Source: an uncultured SAR116 cluster alpha proteobacterium (GTDB lineage: Bacteria > Pseudomonadota > Alphaproteobacteria > Puniceispirillales > Marisalimonadaceae). From it: 46,869 nucleotides of DNA. Made by a program: the position numbers and the translations under genes. The stretch lies in contig CACMOJ010000012.1 in NCBI GenBank assembly GCA_902615325.1, forward strand, positions 1 to 46,869. Direction: 5' to 3'. The notes under the pieces were generated by a model, which made no database searches, was not told where the DNA came from, and saw nothing but the letters and a program-made list of their open reading frames with translations. Below are positions 26,036-34,544 of the stretch, piece by piece (the first letter of the stretch is position 1; each line of letters opens with the position of its first letter).

Positions 26036-27517
26036 ATGTTTGAACAAGGGTTAATGGCAATGCTCTCAGTTGCGACTGATCCTTATTTGCTTTTTTTAAT
26101 TTTTGTTACAACGATTTTAGGAGTTGTAATAGGAGTATTACCAGGTTTAGGTGCAACTACTGGGGCTGCACTATTATTACCTTTTACTCTAACTATGGAC
26201 CCCGTTCACGCTATAGCAGTCCTTGCAACAATTTATGTCTCAGCAACTTTTGCTGGATCAATAACTGCTATATTAATTAATACACCTGGAACTTCTGCAG
26301 CTGCAGCAACAACATTCGATGGTTATCCTCTTGCTCAAAAAGGCGAAGCAGGAAGAGCGTTGGGTATTGCTGTGATTTCAAGTACAGTTGGTGGAGTGTT
26401 TTCTGTAATAGTTTTGTGTTTTGCGGCACCTTTGTTAGCCAGAGTTGCATACGAATTTCGATCACCTGAATATTTTGCGTTAACAGTGTTTGGATTATCA
26501 ATGCTTGCTAGTATTAGTGCTGGTGGTGCAGTAAAGAATTTAATAGGTGGAATATTTGGAGTTTGGTTATCAACAATTGGAGCAGAACGAGTTACAGGAA
26601 TTGAACGATTCATGTTTGGCAATTACGAACTCTATGAAGGTATTCATTTTGTTCCAATTTTTATTGGACTTTTTGCCATTTCTGAGCTTTTAGTACAATC
26701 CAAAACAGTCAATAAAATTGTAAATACTGTAAGTATGAAAGCTGTCAAACTACCAACAAAAGAAGATTATAAGAAAATATGGAAGACAATATTACGATCC
26801 TGTGGAATTGGCACTTTTATAGGTGTTTTGCCAGCAGAAGGTGCAACTGTGGCATCGATGATTGGATATTCAGAAGCGAGAAGATGGTCAAAAAATAAAG
26901 AAGAATTTGGCAAAGGTTCTATTGAAGGCATAGCCGGTGCTGAAGCAGCAAATAATTCTGCAACTGGTGGTGCGATGGTACCAACAATGGTTTTAGGCAT
27001 TCCTGGCAGTGGAACTACTGCAATAATATTAGTTGGATTAATGGTGCATGGCTTAAGACCAGGTGTGTACTTATTTACAGAACAAGTTGAAAAAGTTTAT
27101 CAAATATTTGGTTCGATGTTTTTTGCAAATATTATGTTTATGTTAATGGGTCTATATGCTGCCAGGTTATTTGCTAGGGTATCACTTGTACCAACAGCAA
27201 TATTGTGGCCAATTGTTTTTGGTCTTTCTGTTATTGGTGCATATGCTTTCCAAGGCCAACTATTAGATGTTTGGCTAGCTTTGATTTTTGGAGTAATTGG
27301 TTTCTTTGCACGAAGACATGGTTTTTCTGTTGCTCCAATTGCTGTAGGTTTAATTCTTGGTGAAATGGTTGAAACAAATTTACAACATTCTCTTAAAATG
27401 TTTGATGGAGCATGGTGGATGATCTTTACTCAACCTCTTGCACTCATGTTTTTAATTTTTGCATTTTTAGGGTTGTGTGGACCATACATATATTCATTGA
27501 TTATGAAGAGAAAGTAA
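26036..27517 (+). CDS. tctA: Tripartite tricarboxylate transporter large membrane subunit (TctA)
   Basis: A 493-aa inner-membrane transporter of about eleven to twelve segments. The repeated family signatures GVLPGLGATTGAALLLPFT (near 40) and GVLPAEGATVASMIGYSEARRWSK (near 262) are visible, as are INTPGTSAAAATTFDGYPLA and VLGIPGSGTTAIILVGL; the last two are substrate-site motifs. Its 3' end overlaps the convergent TauE-like gene by 17 bases. Confidence 0.95.
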   Translation: MFEQGLMAMLSVATDPYLLFLIFVTTILGVVIGVLPGLGATTGAALLLPFTLTMDPVHAIAVLATIYVSATFAGSITAILINTPGTSAAAATTFDGYPLAQKGEAGRALGIAVISSTVGGVFSVIVLCFAAPLLARVAYEFRSPEYFALTVFGLSMLASISAGGAVKNLIGGIFGVWLSTIGAERVTGIERFMFGNYELYEGIHFVPIFIGLFAISELLVQSKTVNKIVNTVSMKAVKLPTKEDYKKIWKTILRSCGIGTFIGVLPAEGATVASMIGYSEARRWSKNKEEFGKGSIEGIAGAEAANNSATGGAMVPTMVLGIPGSGTTAIILVGLMVHGLRPGVYLFTEQVEKVYQIFGSMFFANIMFMLMGLYAARLFARVSLVPTAILWPIVFGLSVIGAYAFQGQLLDVWLALIFGVIGFFARRHGFSVAPIAVGLILGEMVETNLQHSLKMFDGAWWMIFTQPLALMFLIFAFLGLCGPYIYSLIMKRK

Positions 27518-28271
27518 AATCATAATTTAAAAATCCATTTAGTATTAAATATATTGATATAATTGTTAAAATTGAGTTAAGAAACATCTTAAAGTACTTT
27601 TGACCAAATTTAATTAAAACTTTTTTACCTATATACGTACCTATGAAACCTGAAATTATCATCAATAAAATGATATGAAAATAATCTGAAAAACTAAATC
27701 CCATAAATCCAAATATAAAAACTTTTACAGCATGCTGCATTGACATCAATGCTGCATGAGTTGCTGTATGACTAAGTGGATTTAATTTCATCGTCTTTAC
27801 CATGCCAGCAATAAAAGGACCAGTTGCTCCAAAAAACATTGTTAAAAAACTTGAAAAAATACCTCCTATAATAATGTATCTTGATTTAATTGCAGGTATC
27901 TTTCCATAAACTGTCCACAAAATAAAAATACCTACAATCAACTGAATAAACCAACCTGGAAACTGAATAAAAGTATAGCCTCCAAATAAACTCCCGATAA
28001 TTGTACCAATGAAAAAAGGCAAAATTGGTTTTTTGTAAACATCTTTTATCATTAGAAGCATTCTTCCAAAATTAGATGCAATTTGAACAGAGCCATGGAC
28101 AGGTAGTAAAGCTATTGGATTTAGAAATATTGCTAACAAACCTAAAAGTACAGCACCTCCTCCTATGCCAAATGCTCCAGATATAAAAGAAGTGAACATA
28201 CTCGAGAAAATAAGAAAAATAATACTAAAATCAGATAACTCTTTTGGAAAAGTTATGTAAAGAGGATCCAT
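27501..28271 (-). CDS. TauE/SafE-family membrane exporter
   Basis: A 256-aa membrane protein with about eight hydrophobic segments. The two half-repeats carry the family patterns SGAFGIGGGAVLLG near the N-terminus and FGATGPFIAGM in the middle. TauE/SafE proteins export sulfite or small organosulfur anions. The ATG at 28271 is preferred over a TTG at 28328 that would overlap the upstream gene; this leaves a 7-base gap to the ThDP enzyme, so the two are co-transcribed. Other anions are possible for this broad family. Confidence 0.87.
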   Translation of the reverse strand: MDPLYITFPKELSDFSIIFLIFSSMFTSFISGAFGIGGGAVLLGLLAIFLNPIALLPVHGSVQIASNFGRMLLMIKDVYKKPILPFFIGTIIGSLFGGYTFIQFPGWFIQLIVGIFILWTVYGKIPAIKSRYIIIGGIFSSFLTMFFGATGPFIAGMVKTMKLNPLSHTATHAALMSMQHAVKVFIFGFMGFSFSDYFHIILLMIISGFIGTYIGKKVLIKFGQKYFKMFLNSILTIISIYLILNGFLNYDFTFSS

Positions 28272-28278
28272 GTAATCT

Positions 28279-29931
28279 TTACTTTTCTGTAAAAGGTGGT
28301 GGTATAAAATATCTTGGTAATTCCCCAATACTATTTAAATCAATTTCCAATAATACAGGGCCAGGTAAATTAAATGCTTTTTTTAAAATGTTTTCAAATT
28401 CACTTGAAGACTTTACAATTAAATATTTCATCTTAACAGTACCTGCAAGCTCTTTGAAATTTGGAACTTGCAAGTCTGCAAAATTTCTTCTTCCTCCATA
28501 TAAACTATCCTGAATATGTTTTATAACTCCATAACCTCTATCGTTCATTACCATGAAAATTATATTGCTGTTGATTTCAACTGCTGTCCATAATTCGGAA
28601 ACGTTTAACATAAACCCGCCATCACCGCACATAGCAATTGATTTTACTTTTTCTTCTGTCGCTAAAGATGCACCAATTCCAAGGGACATTCCAGGGCCTA
28701 TCCCTGCCCCAACTGGATAAATGTTTTGATACCATTTTTGTACTGGCATTAACCTATTTCCCCAAGTACTGTTGGATATGGTTACATCTCTAATCCATCT
28801 TGCGTTTTTAGGTAAATTTCTCTCTATGATTTCAGGGAATTCTCCGTAAATTTTAAGAAATTCTTTATAATCTTTTTTAATTTCTTTTTTTAAAGATTTA
28901 ACTTCATGTATCCAATTTTCATCTATATTTTTTATATCATCTAATCTTTCATAAAGATTTTCTAAAACCTTTTTTCCGTCACCTAAATGAAATATTTTTG
29001 AAGAATAAGTTCTATTTTCTGCGTTTGGATCTATATCAATTTGTATAAGGTTTTCAGGTAGTCTTAATGACATGTCTTTTGTTTCATGTCCTCTTAATCT
29101 ACTTCCAACAACAATCATTAAATCTAACGAAGAATAAAATTTTTCAACTTTTGGAATTGCATTGAAAGAACCTAAACACATCTCATGATTTTCATCTATA
29201 ACGCCTCTTCCTTGAGTACTTGTTATGACCACAAAACCCAAATCAATAAACTTTTCAACTTCAGAAGTAAGTTTTTTTCCACCATTACCAATCCATAATG
29301 TTTTTCTTTTTGATTTTCTAATTTCTTGTTCAATGAGATCTAATGAATTCAAATCTCCTAAAGGGATATTTTTATCTTTGACACTTACTTTATTAAATAT
29401 ATTTTGCCTATTAATAACTGTACGTTGAATATCAATTGGAACTTCAATTGATACTGGGCCTGTTGGAGGCGTCATAGCCTCCTCTAAAGCTTTTTCTAAT
29501 ACCTCTAGAACGTTTTTAGGCGATGATATTCTATATGCGTTTTTTGAAACTGATTTCATCATTTCTAGTTGATTTGGAACATCATGAACAGTGCCTTGAT
29601 GCTTATCCAAATTTTCAGTAGCAGTTTGCCCAGTTATATGAAGTAATGGTGTGCCTGCAAATCTTGCTTCAACTAAAGACCCGACAACATTTGCTGCACC
29701 GGGACCGGTACTTGTAATAATAACTCCTACTTTGTCAGAAGATCTGGCAAAACCATCTGCCATATGACCAGCTCCCATTTCACCTCTTGCTGGTATAAAT
29801 TTAATTAAATTTCTTTTTGCAATAGCATCTAAAATGGGAATGTTATGGACTGAAACAACACCAAAAACAGTCTTTAAATCATTTTCAAATAAAAAATCTG
29901 ATATTAAGTCACCAACATTGTACTCATTCAT
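28279..29931 (-). CDS. Thiamine diphosphate-dependent enzyme, acetolactate synthase-like, specificity unknown
   Basis: A 550-aa three-domain ThDP enzyme (pyrimidine-binding, central, pyrophosphate-binding). The activating glutamate is Glu51, in PARGEMGAGHMADG. The pyrophosphate/metal motif starts GDGG at 436 and ends in a ND about 25 residues later. SSTGPGAANVVGSL (here ITSTGPGAAN) is typical of acetolactate synthase-like enzymes. It could be a decarboxylase, an acyltransferase such as sulfoacetaldehyde acetyltransferase, or a lyase. Pairing with a TauE-like exporter favours an organosulfur or 2-oxo acid substrate, as inference. It is divergent from the rhodanese gene across 43 bases. No regulatory subunit (ilvN) is present, so true acetolactate synthase is unlikely. 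Confidence 0.85.
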   Translation of the reverse strand: MNEYNVGDLISDFLFENDLKTVFGVVSVHNIPILDAIAKRNLIKFIPARGEMGAGHMADGFARSSDKVGVIITSTGPGAANVVGSLVEARFAGTPLLHITGQTATENLDKHQGTVHDVPNQLEMMKSVSKNAYRISSPKNVLEVLEKALEEAMTPPTGPVSIEVPIDIQRTVINRQNIFNKVSVKDKNIPLGDLNSLDLIEQEIRKSKRKTLWIGNGGKKLTSEVEKFIDLGFVVITSTQGRGVIDENHEMCLGSFNAIPKVEKFYSSLDLMIVVGSRLRGHETKDMSLRLPENLIQIDIDPNAENRTYSSKIFHLGDGKKVLENLYERLDDIKNIDENWIHEVKSLKKEIKKDYKEFLKIYGEFPEIIERNLPKNARWIRDVTISNSTWGNRLMPVQKWYQNIYPVGAGIGPGMSLGIGASLATEEKVKSIAMCGDGGFMLNVSELWTAVEINSNIIFMVMNDRGYGVIKHIQDSLYGGRRNFADLQVPNFKELAGTVKMKYLIVKSSSEFENILKKAFNLPGPVLLEIDLNSIGELPRYFIPPPFTEK

Positions 29932-29974
29932 TTTATCCTCTAATATGGAAAAAATTTAGATTATATTAAGTATA

Positions 29975-31531
29975 GTGAAAAAATATATTAAAGCAAAAGA
30001 CGTTAAAAAATTATATGCAGGCACCTCTGAATTCTCTTTAATTGATATAAGAGAAATTGGACAACATGCAAATGGACATCCTTTTTTCTCAATTTCAATT
30101 CCATATAGTATTTTTGAAAGCAGGATTATTGATCTTGTGCCAAGTAAAGAAACGTTAATTATTTTAATGGATCACAATGACGGTTTGTCTGAATTAGTTG
30201 AAGACATTACATCCAATCTTGGATATAGAAATATTCAAATTATGAAAAATGGAGTTTTTGGCTGGAAAAAAGCTGGATTTTTTTTATTTAAAGGAATACA
30301 TGTTCCAAGCAAAGCTTTTGGTGAATTAGTAGAGTTAAAAAAAAATACTCCTCATATTAAACCTTCAGAACTGAGAAAAAAAATAAACAAAAAAGATGAT
30401 ATAATTATTATTGACGGAAGACCTCTTGAAGAATTTAAAAAAATGAATATCCCAACAGGTGTATGTTGTCCTAATATGGAAATACCCTTACGTATTCAAA
30501 ATCAAATTAATGATAAAACTGAAATAATTATCAATTGTGCTGGTAGAACTCGTTCAATAATAGGAGCGCAAAATTTAATTAACTTTGGTATTAAAAATAA
30601 AGTTAGAGCTCTTGAGAATGGAACTCAAGGTTGGATGTTATCTGGATACAAACTTGAAAGTAATAAAACAGAATCATTAAACTTAGATAAAATTGTATAT
30701 CAAAAAAAACAGTATCAAAATTCAGCAAACAAAATTATCAATAAATTTAATTTAAAAAAAATTAATCTTAGAACACTAAATTCTTTCCTTGAAGAAACAA
30801 CAAAAAATACTTTTATATTTAATGTAACTGCCAATCAAAATTTTTCCAAAAATAAAATGTATTTTAAGCATGCGCCTGGAGGACAACTAATTCAAGCTAC
30901 TGACACTTTTGTTGGAGTTTTAAATAGTAAAATTGTTTTGATAGATGATGGAGAACTCTTACGTGCTTCATCAACAGCCTCTTGGCTAAAACAAATGGGT
31001 TTTGATGTTTATATTTTTGATGATGATATCAATTACTTAAAAAATTTTTTTGATCAGAAAAAAAAATTTATAATTCCAAAATCAAAAATTGTTGAAAATG
31101 ATAATATCACTGCTTTTTTAAAATTAAATTTGTTAGATATTAGAACAAGTCATGAATTTAAAAAAACTCATATAAAAAGATCTAAGTGGATAAATAGAGC
31201 AAACTTAAGATTTCATAACTTTAATAGAAACAAAGATTTTTTGATAATTTACAATGATTTGTCGAAAGCAGAACTAATTTATAAAGACATTACATCTAAA
31301 TTTAAAACTTCAATATATTTTTATAAATTTGACCAAAGTTTTAAACGACTAAGAGAATTTTGTACAAAAAAAGAAACTTTTATGAAAAGAGAGTTTTGTA
31401 TAGATTTTGTTTATCATACCTATAAAAGGCATCTTGGAAATAGATCTCATGCTTTGGCTTACTTAAGTTGGGAAAAAGACTTATTAAATCATATGGACGA
31501 AGAAGAAATAAATAGATTTAAAGTTCTTTAA
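29975..31531 (+). CDS. Multidomain rhodanese-like sulfurtransferase with one active cysteine
   Basis: A 518-aa cytoplasmic protein built of four rhodanese-like domains (about 1-105, 125-225, 265-365, 375-450), followed by a helical tail. Only domain 2 has the loop cysteine, Cys188 (INCAGRTRS). In the other domains the corresponding loop has aspartate or other residues (LMDHNDG, LIDDGE, IYNDLS), so they look non-catalytic. Domain 1 also keeps LIDIREIGQHANGHP, the usual substrate-entry loop. Predicted to move sulfane sulfur. The start is a GTG. Its 3' end overlaps the cupin gene by 14 bases in convergent orientation. Confidence 0.85.
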   Translation: MKKYIKAKDVKKLYAGTSEFSLIDIREIGQHANGHPFFSISIPYSIFESRIIDLVPSKETLIILMDHNDGLSELVEDITSNLGYRNIQIMKNGVFGWKKAGFFLFKGIHVPSKAFGELVELKKNTPHIKPSELRKKINKKDDIIIIDGRPLEEFKKMNIPTGVCCPNMEIPLRIQNQINDKTEIIINCAGRTRSIIGAQNLINFGIKNKVRALENGTQGWMLSGYKLESNKTESLNLDKIVYQKKQYQNSANKIINKFNLKKINLRTLNSFLEETTKNTFIFNVTANQNFSKNKMYFKHAPGGQLIQATDTFVGVLNSKIVLIDDGELLRASSTASWLKQMGFDVYIFDDDINYLKNFFDQKKKFIIPKSKIVENDNITAFLKLNLLDIRTSHEFKKTHIKRSKWINRANLRFHNFNRNKDFLIIYNDLSKAELIYKDITSKFKTSIYFYKFDQSFKRLREFCTKKETFMKREFCIDFVYHTYKRHLGNRSHALAYLSWEKDLLNHMDEEEINRFKVL

Positions 31532-32018
31532 TTTTTGACCTTTCTACATTATCTAAATTTTTTCCTTCAATCCTAAGCAGTCTTACAGGCTCTTTTCTTA
31601 TTGGTGAATGAACATCGCCAACATTATAAAACTTAACATCACCTGGTTTCATTACATATTTTTTTATTTCTTTAACTAGCTTAATATCATTTTCTTGTTT
31701 TACGATTTCCCATTCTGTCATTTCTGTTTCTCCAGCAGCTTGACCATATACAGCCCAGCTTGATCCATGGTCATGAGGTGACCCATTAGCCTCTTGATTA
31801 TACACATGACCACAAACACAAAACCCAAGCTCAGGATCTTCATAAAGAATTTCTCTCGGGTTTTGGTCATCTCTATCTTTTAAATTATTGTGAATAAAAC
31901 TTTGATCCATTAATGCTTTTTGAACATAATAACAAACTTTATCTGAACCTTCTTGAATGCCATGATCTTTTAAAATACCTTTAATATCCTTAGCTAACTC
32001 ATCTAATGAATATGGCAT
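31518..32018 (-). CDS. Cupin resembling cysteine/thiol dioxygenases
   Basis: A 166-aa double-stranded beta-helix protein. PHDHGSSWAVYGQ and PGDVKFYNVGDVHSP are the two cupin motifs. His82, His84 and His137 have almost the spacing of the three iron-binding histidines of mammalian cysteine dioxygenase (86, 88, 140). TEWEIV after the first motif also resembles thiol dioxygenases. A non-heme iron dioxygenase for a thiol is a plausible role; the substrate (cysteine, mercaptopropionate, other) is unknown. AAGGAGG (32024-32030) precedes the ATG by five bases. Last gene of the operon starting at 38294. Confidence 0.75.
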   Translation of the reverse strand: MPYSLDELAKDIKGILKDHGIQEGSDKVCYYVQKALMDQSFIHNNLKDRDDQNPREILYEDPELGFCVCGHVYNQEANGSPHDHGSSWAVYGQAAGETEMTEWEIVKQENDIKLVKEIKKYVMKPGDVKFYNVGDVHSPIRKEPVRLLRIEGKNLDNVERSKIKEL

Positions 32019-32023
32019 AAAAG

Positions 32024-32030
32024 CCTCCTT
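32024..32030 (-). promoter_or_regulatory. Near-perfect ribosome binding site of the cupin gene
   Basis: AAGGAGG on the minus strand, five bases before the ATG at 32018. It is the strongest in the operon and suggests high translation of the cupin. Confidence 0.7.
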
Positions 32031-32034
32031 ATAA

Positions 32035-32949
32035 TTATAATCCCCATTTCATAGCAATTAAATCGTAATTATTTGCTAAATCTAATAATCCCTTTTTTGT
32101 ATTTTTATCCAAACTTGGTATTGGATGACGGCAAACATCTGATTTGATTACTCTGCCTTCTTTAAATACTGTTTTGGTAGCTCTAAACCCACATTGTCTA
32201 TTTTCGTAATTTATGAGTGGAAGTACTCTATTATATTCATTCTCTGCTTCTTTTTTATTTCCTTTAATGTAATTTTTAACCAAAGGTCCAATTAAATCAG
32301 GCAACATAGCTGAACTCATATTTCCTCTTGCACCAGCTTCCAGATCTGCAAATAATGTTATTCCTTCTTCACCATCAAATGGACCTTCTATAGCACTCCC
32401 ACCCTTATCAATTAATGCCCTAAGTTTATTTGCTGCTTGTGCACACTCTATTTTGAAACATTTAACGTGTTCTATTTCTTTTGCCATTTTTACTAGAAGA
32501 TCAACTGAGAGATCAACTCCAGATAAAGGGGCATCTTGAACCATAATTGTTATTCCAGCTTCGCTCACTTTTCTAAATTGTTCGAAAGTTTGGTTAGCGT
32601 TTCCCTTTAACAAAGCACCATGATATGGAGGCATCATCATGACCATATTTGCTCCAACATCTTTTGCTAGCTTAGCTCTTTTAAACGCAATATCAGTAGA
32701 AAAATGGCTTATAGTTACAATTATTGGAACCTTTCCAGCAACATGCTCAATACAAAGTTTTGTTAAAATTTCTCTTTCATCGTCAGATAACAAAAATTGT
32801 TCTGAATAATTAGCTAAAATACAAATACCATCTACTTTTTGATCAATCATGCAATCTAAAACTCTTTTCATCCCCTCAAGATCTAGATCTTCATTCTCTT
32901 TAAATGGTGTTGGTGCAACTGGCCAGCACCCTGTAAAGTTATTAATCAT
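32035..32949 (-). CDS. Dihydrodipicolinate synthase/N-acetylneuraminate lyase family protein, atypical
   Basis: A 304-aa TIM-barrel aldolase. The Schiff-base lysine is expected at Lys166 (VKCFKIECAQ). Two conserved pieces of true DapA are missing. The GTTGE loop is replaced by ANYSEQ (46-51), and the YN-P region holding the catalytic tyrosine reads VQDAP (137-141). It is therefore unlikely to be lysine-biosynthetic DapA; it probably acts on another pyruvate-derived or sugar-like acid. AGAGG lies just before the ATG at 32949. It is 29 bases after the CaiC-like gene and 16 before the cupin. Confidence 0.85.
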   Translation of the reverse strand: MINNFTGCWPVAPTPFKENEDLDLEGMKRVLDCMIDQKVDGICILANYSEQFLLSDDEREILTKLCIEHVAGKVPIIVTISHFSTDIAFKRAKLAKDVGANMVMMMPPYHGALLKGNANQTFEQFRKVSEAGITIMVQDAPLSGVDLSVDLLVKMAKEIEHVKCFKIECAQAANKLRALIDKGGSAIEGPFDGEEGITLFADLEAGARGNMSSAMLPDLIGPLVKNYIKGNKKEAENEYNRVLPLINYENRQCGFRATKTVFKEGRVIKSDVCRHPIPSLDKNTKKGLLDLANNYDLIAMKWGL

Positions 32950-32978
32950 AAAACCTCTTTTATGTCAAAGAGTAGCAA

Positions 32979-34544
32979 TTAAAGATTATTTTTCCAAGTA
33001 TCATTTGTAATGCCCTCTTTTCTTAATGCATGTTTAATAATTTTACCAGTTTGTGTTTTTGGAAAACTTTTCATAACACGTAAATATGACGGTATTGCAA
33101 ATTTAGCCAGATCTGTACTTACTTTATTTATCCATTTGAAGTATTCAATTTTTGATCCTTTAATTATCATTAAAGCAACCATAACCTCATCTTCTTGACC
33201 ATGATCTTTTGCAGGTACAGCGAATGCCGCTGCCTCAGCAATTTGAGGAATTTTTAAAAAAGCTTGTTCAACCTCATAAGAAGATATGTTTTCACCTCTT
33301 CTTCTTATACAATCTTTAATTCTGTCAACAAATATTAATTGATTTTTTTTATTAAAAAAACCTGCATCACCAGTATGAAACCAAAAATTTCTGTAAGCCT
33401 CAAAAGATTTATCTGGCATACCTAAATAACCTTGCATGAATCCAAATGATATTTTAGGTCTAACCATTATTTCACCAACTGTACCATTTTTTAATTTCTC
33501 ATCTGTGTTTGTGTCTCGCACCTCTACATCAAAATATTTAGAATACACTTCTCCGCATGTTCCATTTCCCTTTTTTCCTAATTTTCCATAAATAGGAATA
33601 TTAACTTCTGTCATGCCATATAAAGGTAACACTTCTTTAACACCAAATCGTTTTCTAAAGATATTTTCAGGCTCCTTTGGCAAAGGAGCAGAGCCAATTA
33701 CTTTTAACTTATGTTTTTTATCAAAATTAGTTGGCGATTGTGCTACTACAAAAGCAGCAACAGCACCTAACATATTCGTATGAGTAATTTTATAATTGAT
33801 TATATCATTTAACCAATTACTGGCTGAAAACTTCTCTCTTATTACGGCCTTTGTTCTATTTATTATGCAAGCTAGGAGTTGCATAAATAATCCATTTGCA
33901 TGAAATAAAGGTAAACAAATATAAAAAATATCTTTTTTATCCAAAATGTAATTTTCAATAGTTCCAATAGCAAATAAAACACAATGAGCATTTGGCATAA
34001 TTACACCTTTTGCTGGGCCAGAAGTTCCACTAGTAAACATTACACAAGAAATATCTTCCATCTTGGATTGATAAATTTCAGAAATTAATAATTCTTTAGA
34101 TAAAAGAAATTTATCATGATTTAAAATATTTAAATTTTTTTTACCCCAATTTATTTTTTTGAAGTACTTAAAATATATATTTTCAATTATAATTAATTTA
34201 GGTTTTGAAATTTCAATTTGATGTCTTAAAACATCTCCTCTTAAAGCTGAATTAAGCGCAACAAATGTAATTCCAAGAAAGGACGCTCCTAACCATATTG
34301 GAATAAAGATCTTTGGATTATCAATCATAACTACTATTGAGTCACCATTTGTTAAACCATTCTTTTTTAATCTAAAAGAAGCTTTAAGACCTTTTGACAA
34401 AATATCTTCATAAGTCCACTTTTCTTTGTCAATGAATTCAATAATATTAAATTTTGAGAATTTTTTAGCTTGCTTCAATATTAAATCTGAAATAATCCAA
34501 TTTTTATGATCATTTAATTTTAATTCATGTAAACTATTACTCAT
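32979..34544 (-). CDS. AMP-dependent acyl-CoA ligase, CaiC-like
   Basis: A 521-aa adenylate-forming ligase. The phosphate loop is FTSGTSGPAKGV, then YGMTE, FHTGDAG and KTQTGKIIK with the catalytic lysine. DCIRRRGENISSYEVE is typical of crotonobetaine/carnitine-CoA ligases (CaiC) and their relatives. Carnitine itself is not indicated, as no other cai gene is present. It starts in a TAATG overlap with the hydrolase stop, so the two are translationally coupled. Substrate unknown. Confidence 0.85.
   Translation of the reverse strand: MSNSLHELKLNDHKNWIISDLILKQAKKFSKFNIIEFIDKEKWTYEDILSKGLKASFRLKKNGLTNGDSIVVMIDNPKIFIPIWLGASFLGITFVALNSALRGDVLRHQIEISKPKLIIIENIYFKYFKKINWGKKNLNILNHDKFLLSKELLISEIYQSKMEDISCVMFTSGTSGPAKGVIMPNAHCVLFAIGTIENYILDKKDIFYICLPLFHANGLFMQLLACIINRTKAVIREKFSASNWLNDIINYKITHTNMLGAVAAFVVAQSPTNFDKKHKLKVIGSAPLPKEPENIFRKRFGVKEVLPLYGMTEVNIPIYGKLGKKGNGTCGEVYSKYFDVEVRDTNTDEKLKNGTVGEIMVRPKISFGFMQGYLGMPDKSFEAYRNFWFHTGDAGFFNKKNQLIFVDRIKDCIRRRGENISSYEVEQAFLKIPQIAEAAAFAVPAKDHGQEDEVMVALMIIKGSKIEYFKWINKVSTDLAKFAIPSYLRVMKSFPKTQTGKIIKHALRKEGITNDTWKNNL

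Noticed and set aside
26277-27000. Minus-strand ORFs opposite tctA
   Set aside because: They are fully contained in a conserved transporter gene and show low-complexity composition without ribosome sites.
28272-28328. N-terminal extension of the TauE-like protein from a TTG
   Set aside because: It overlaps the ThDP enzyme, and the extra residues are hydrophilic and unlike the family; the ATG at 28271 is better.
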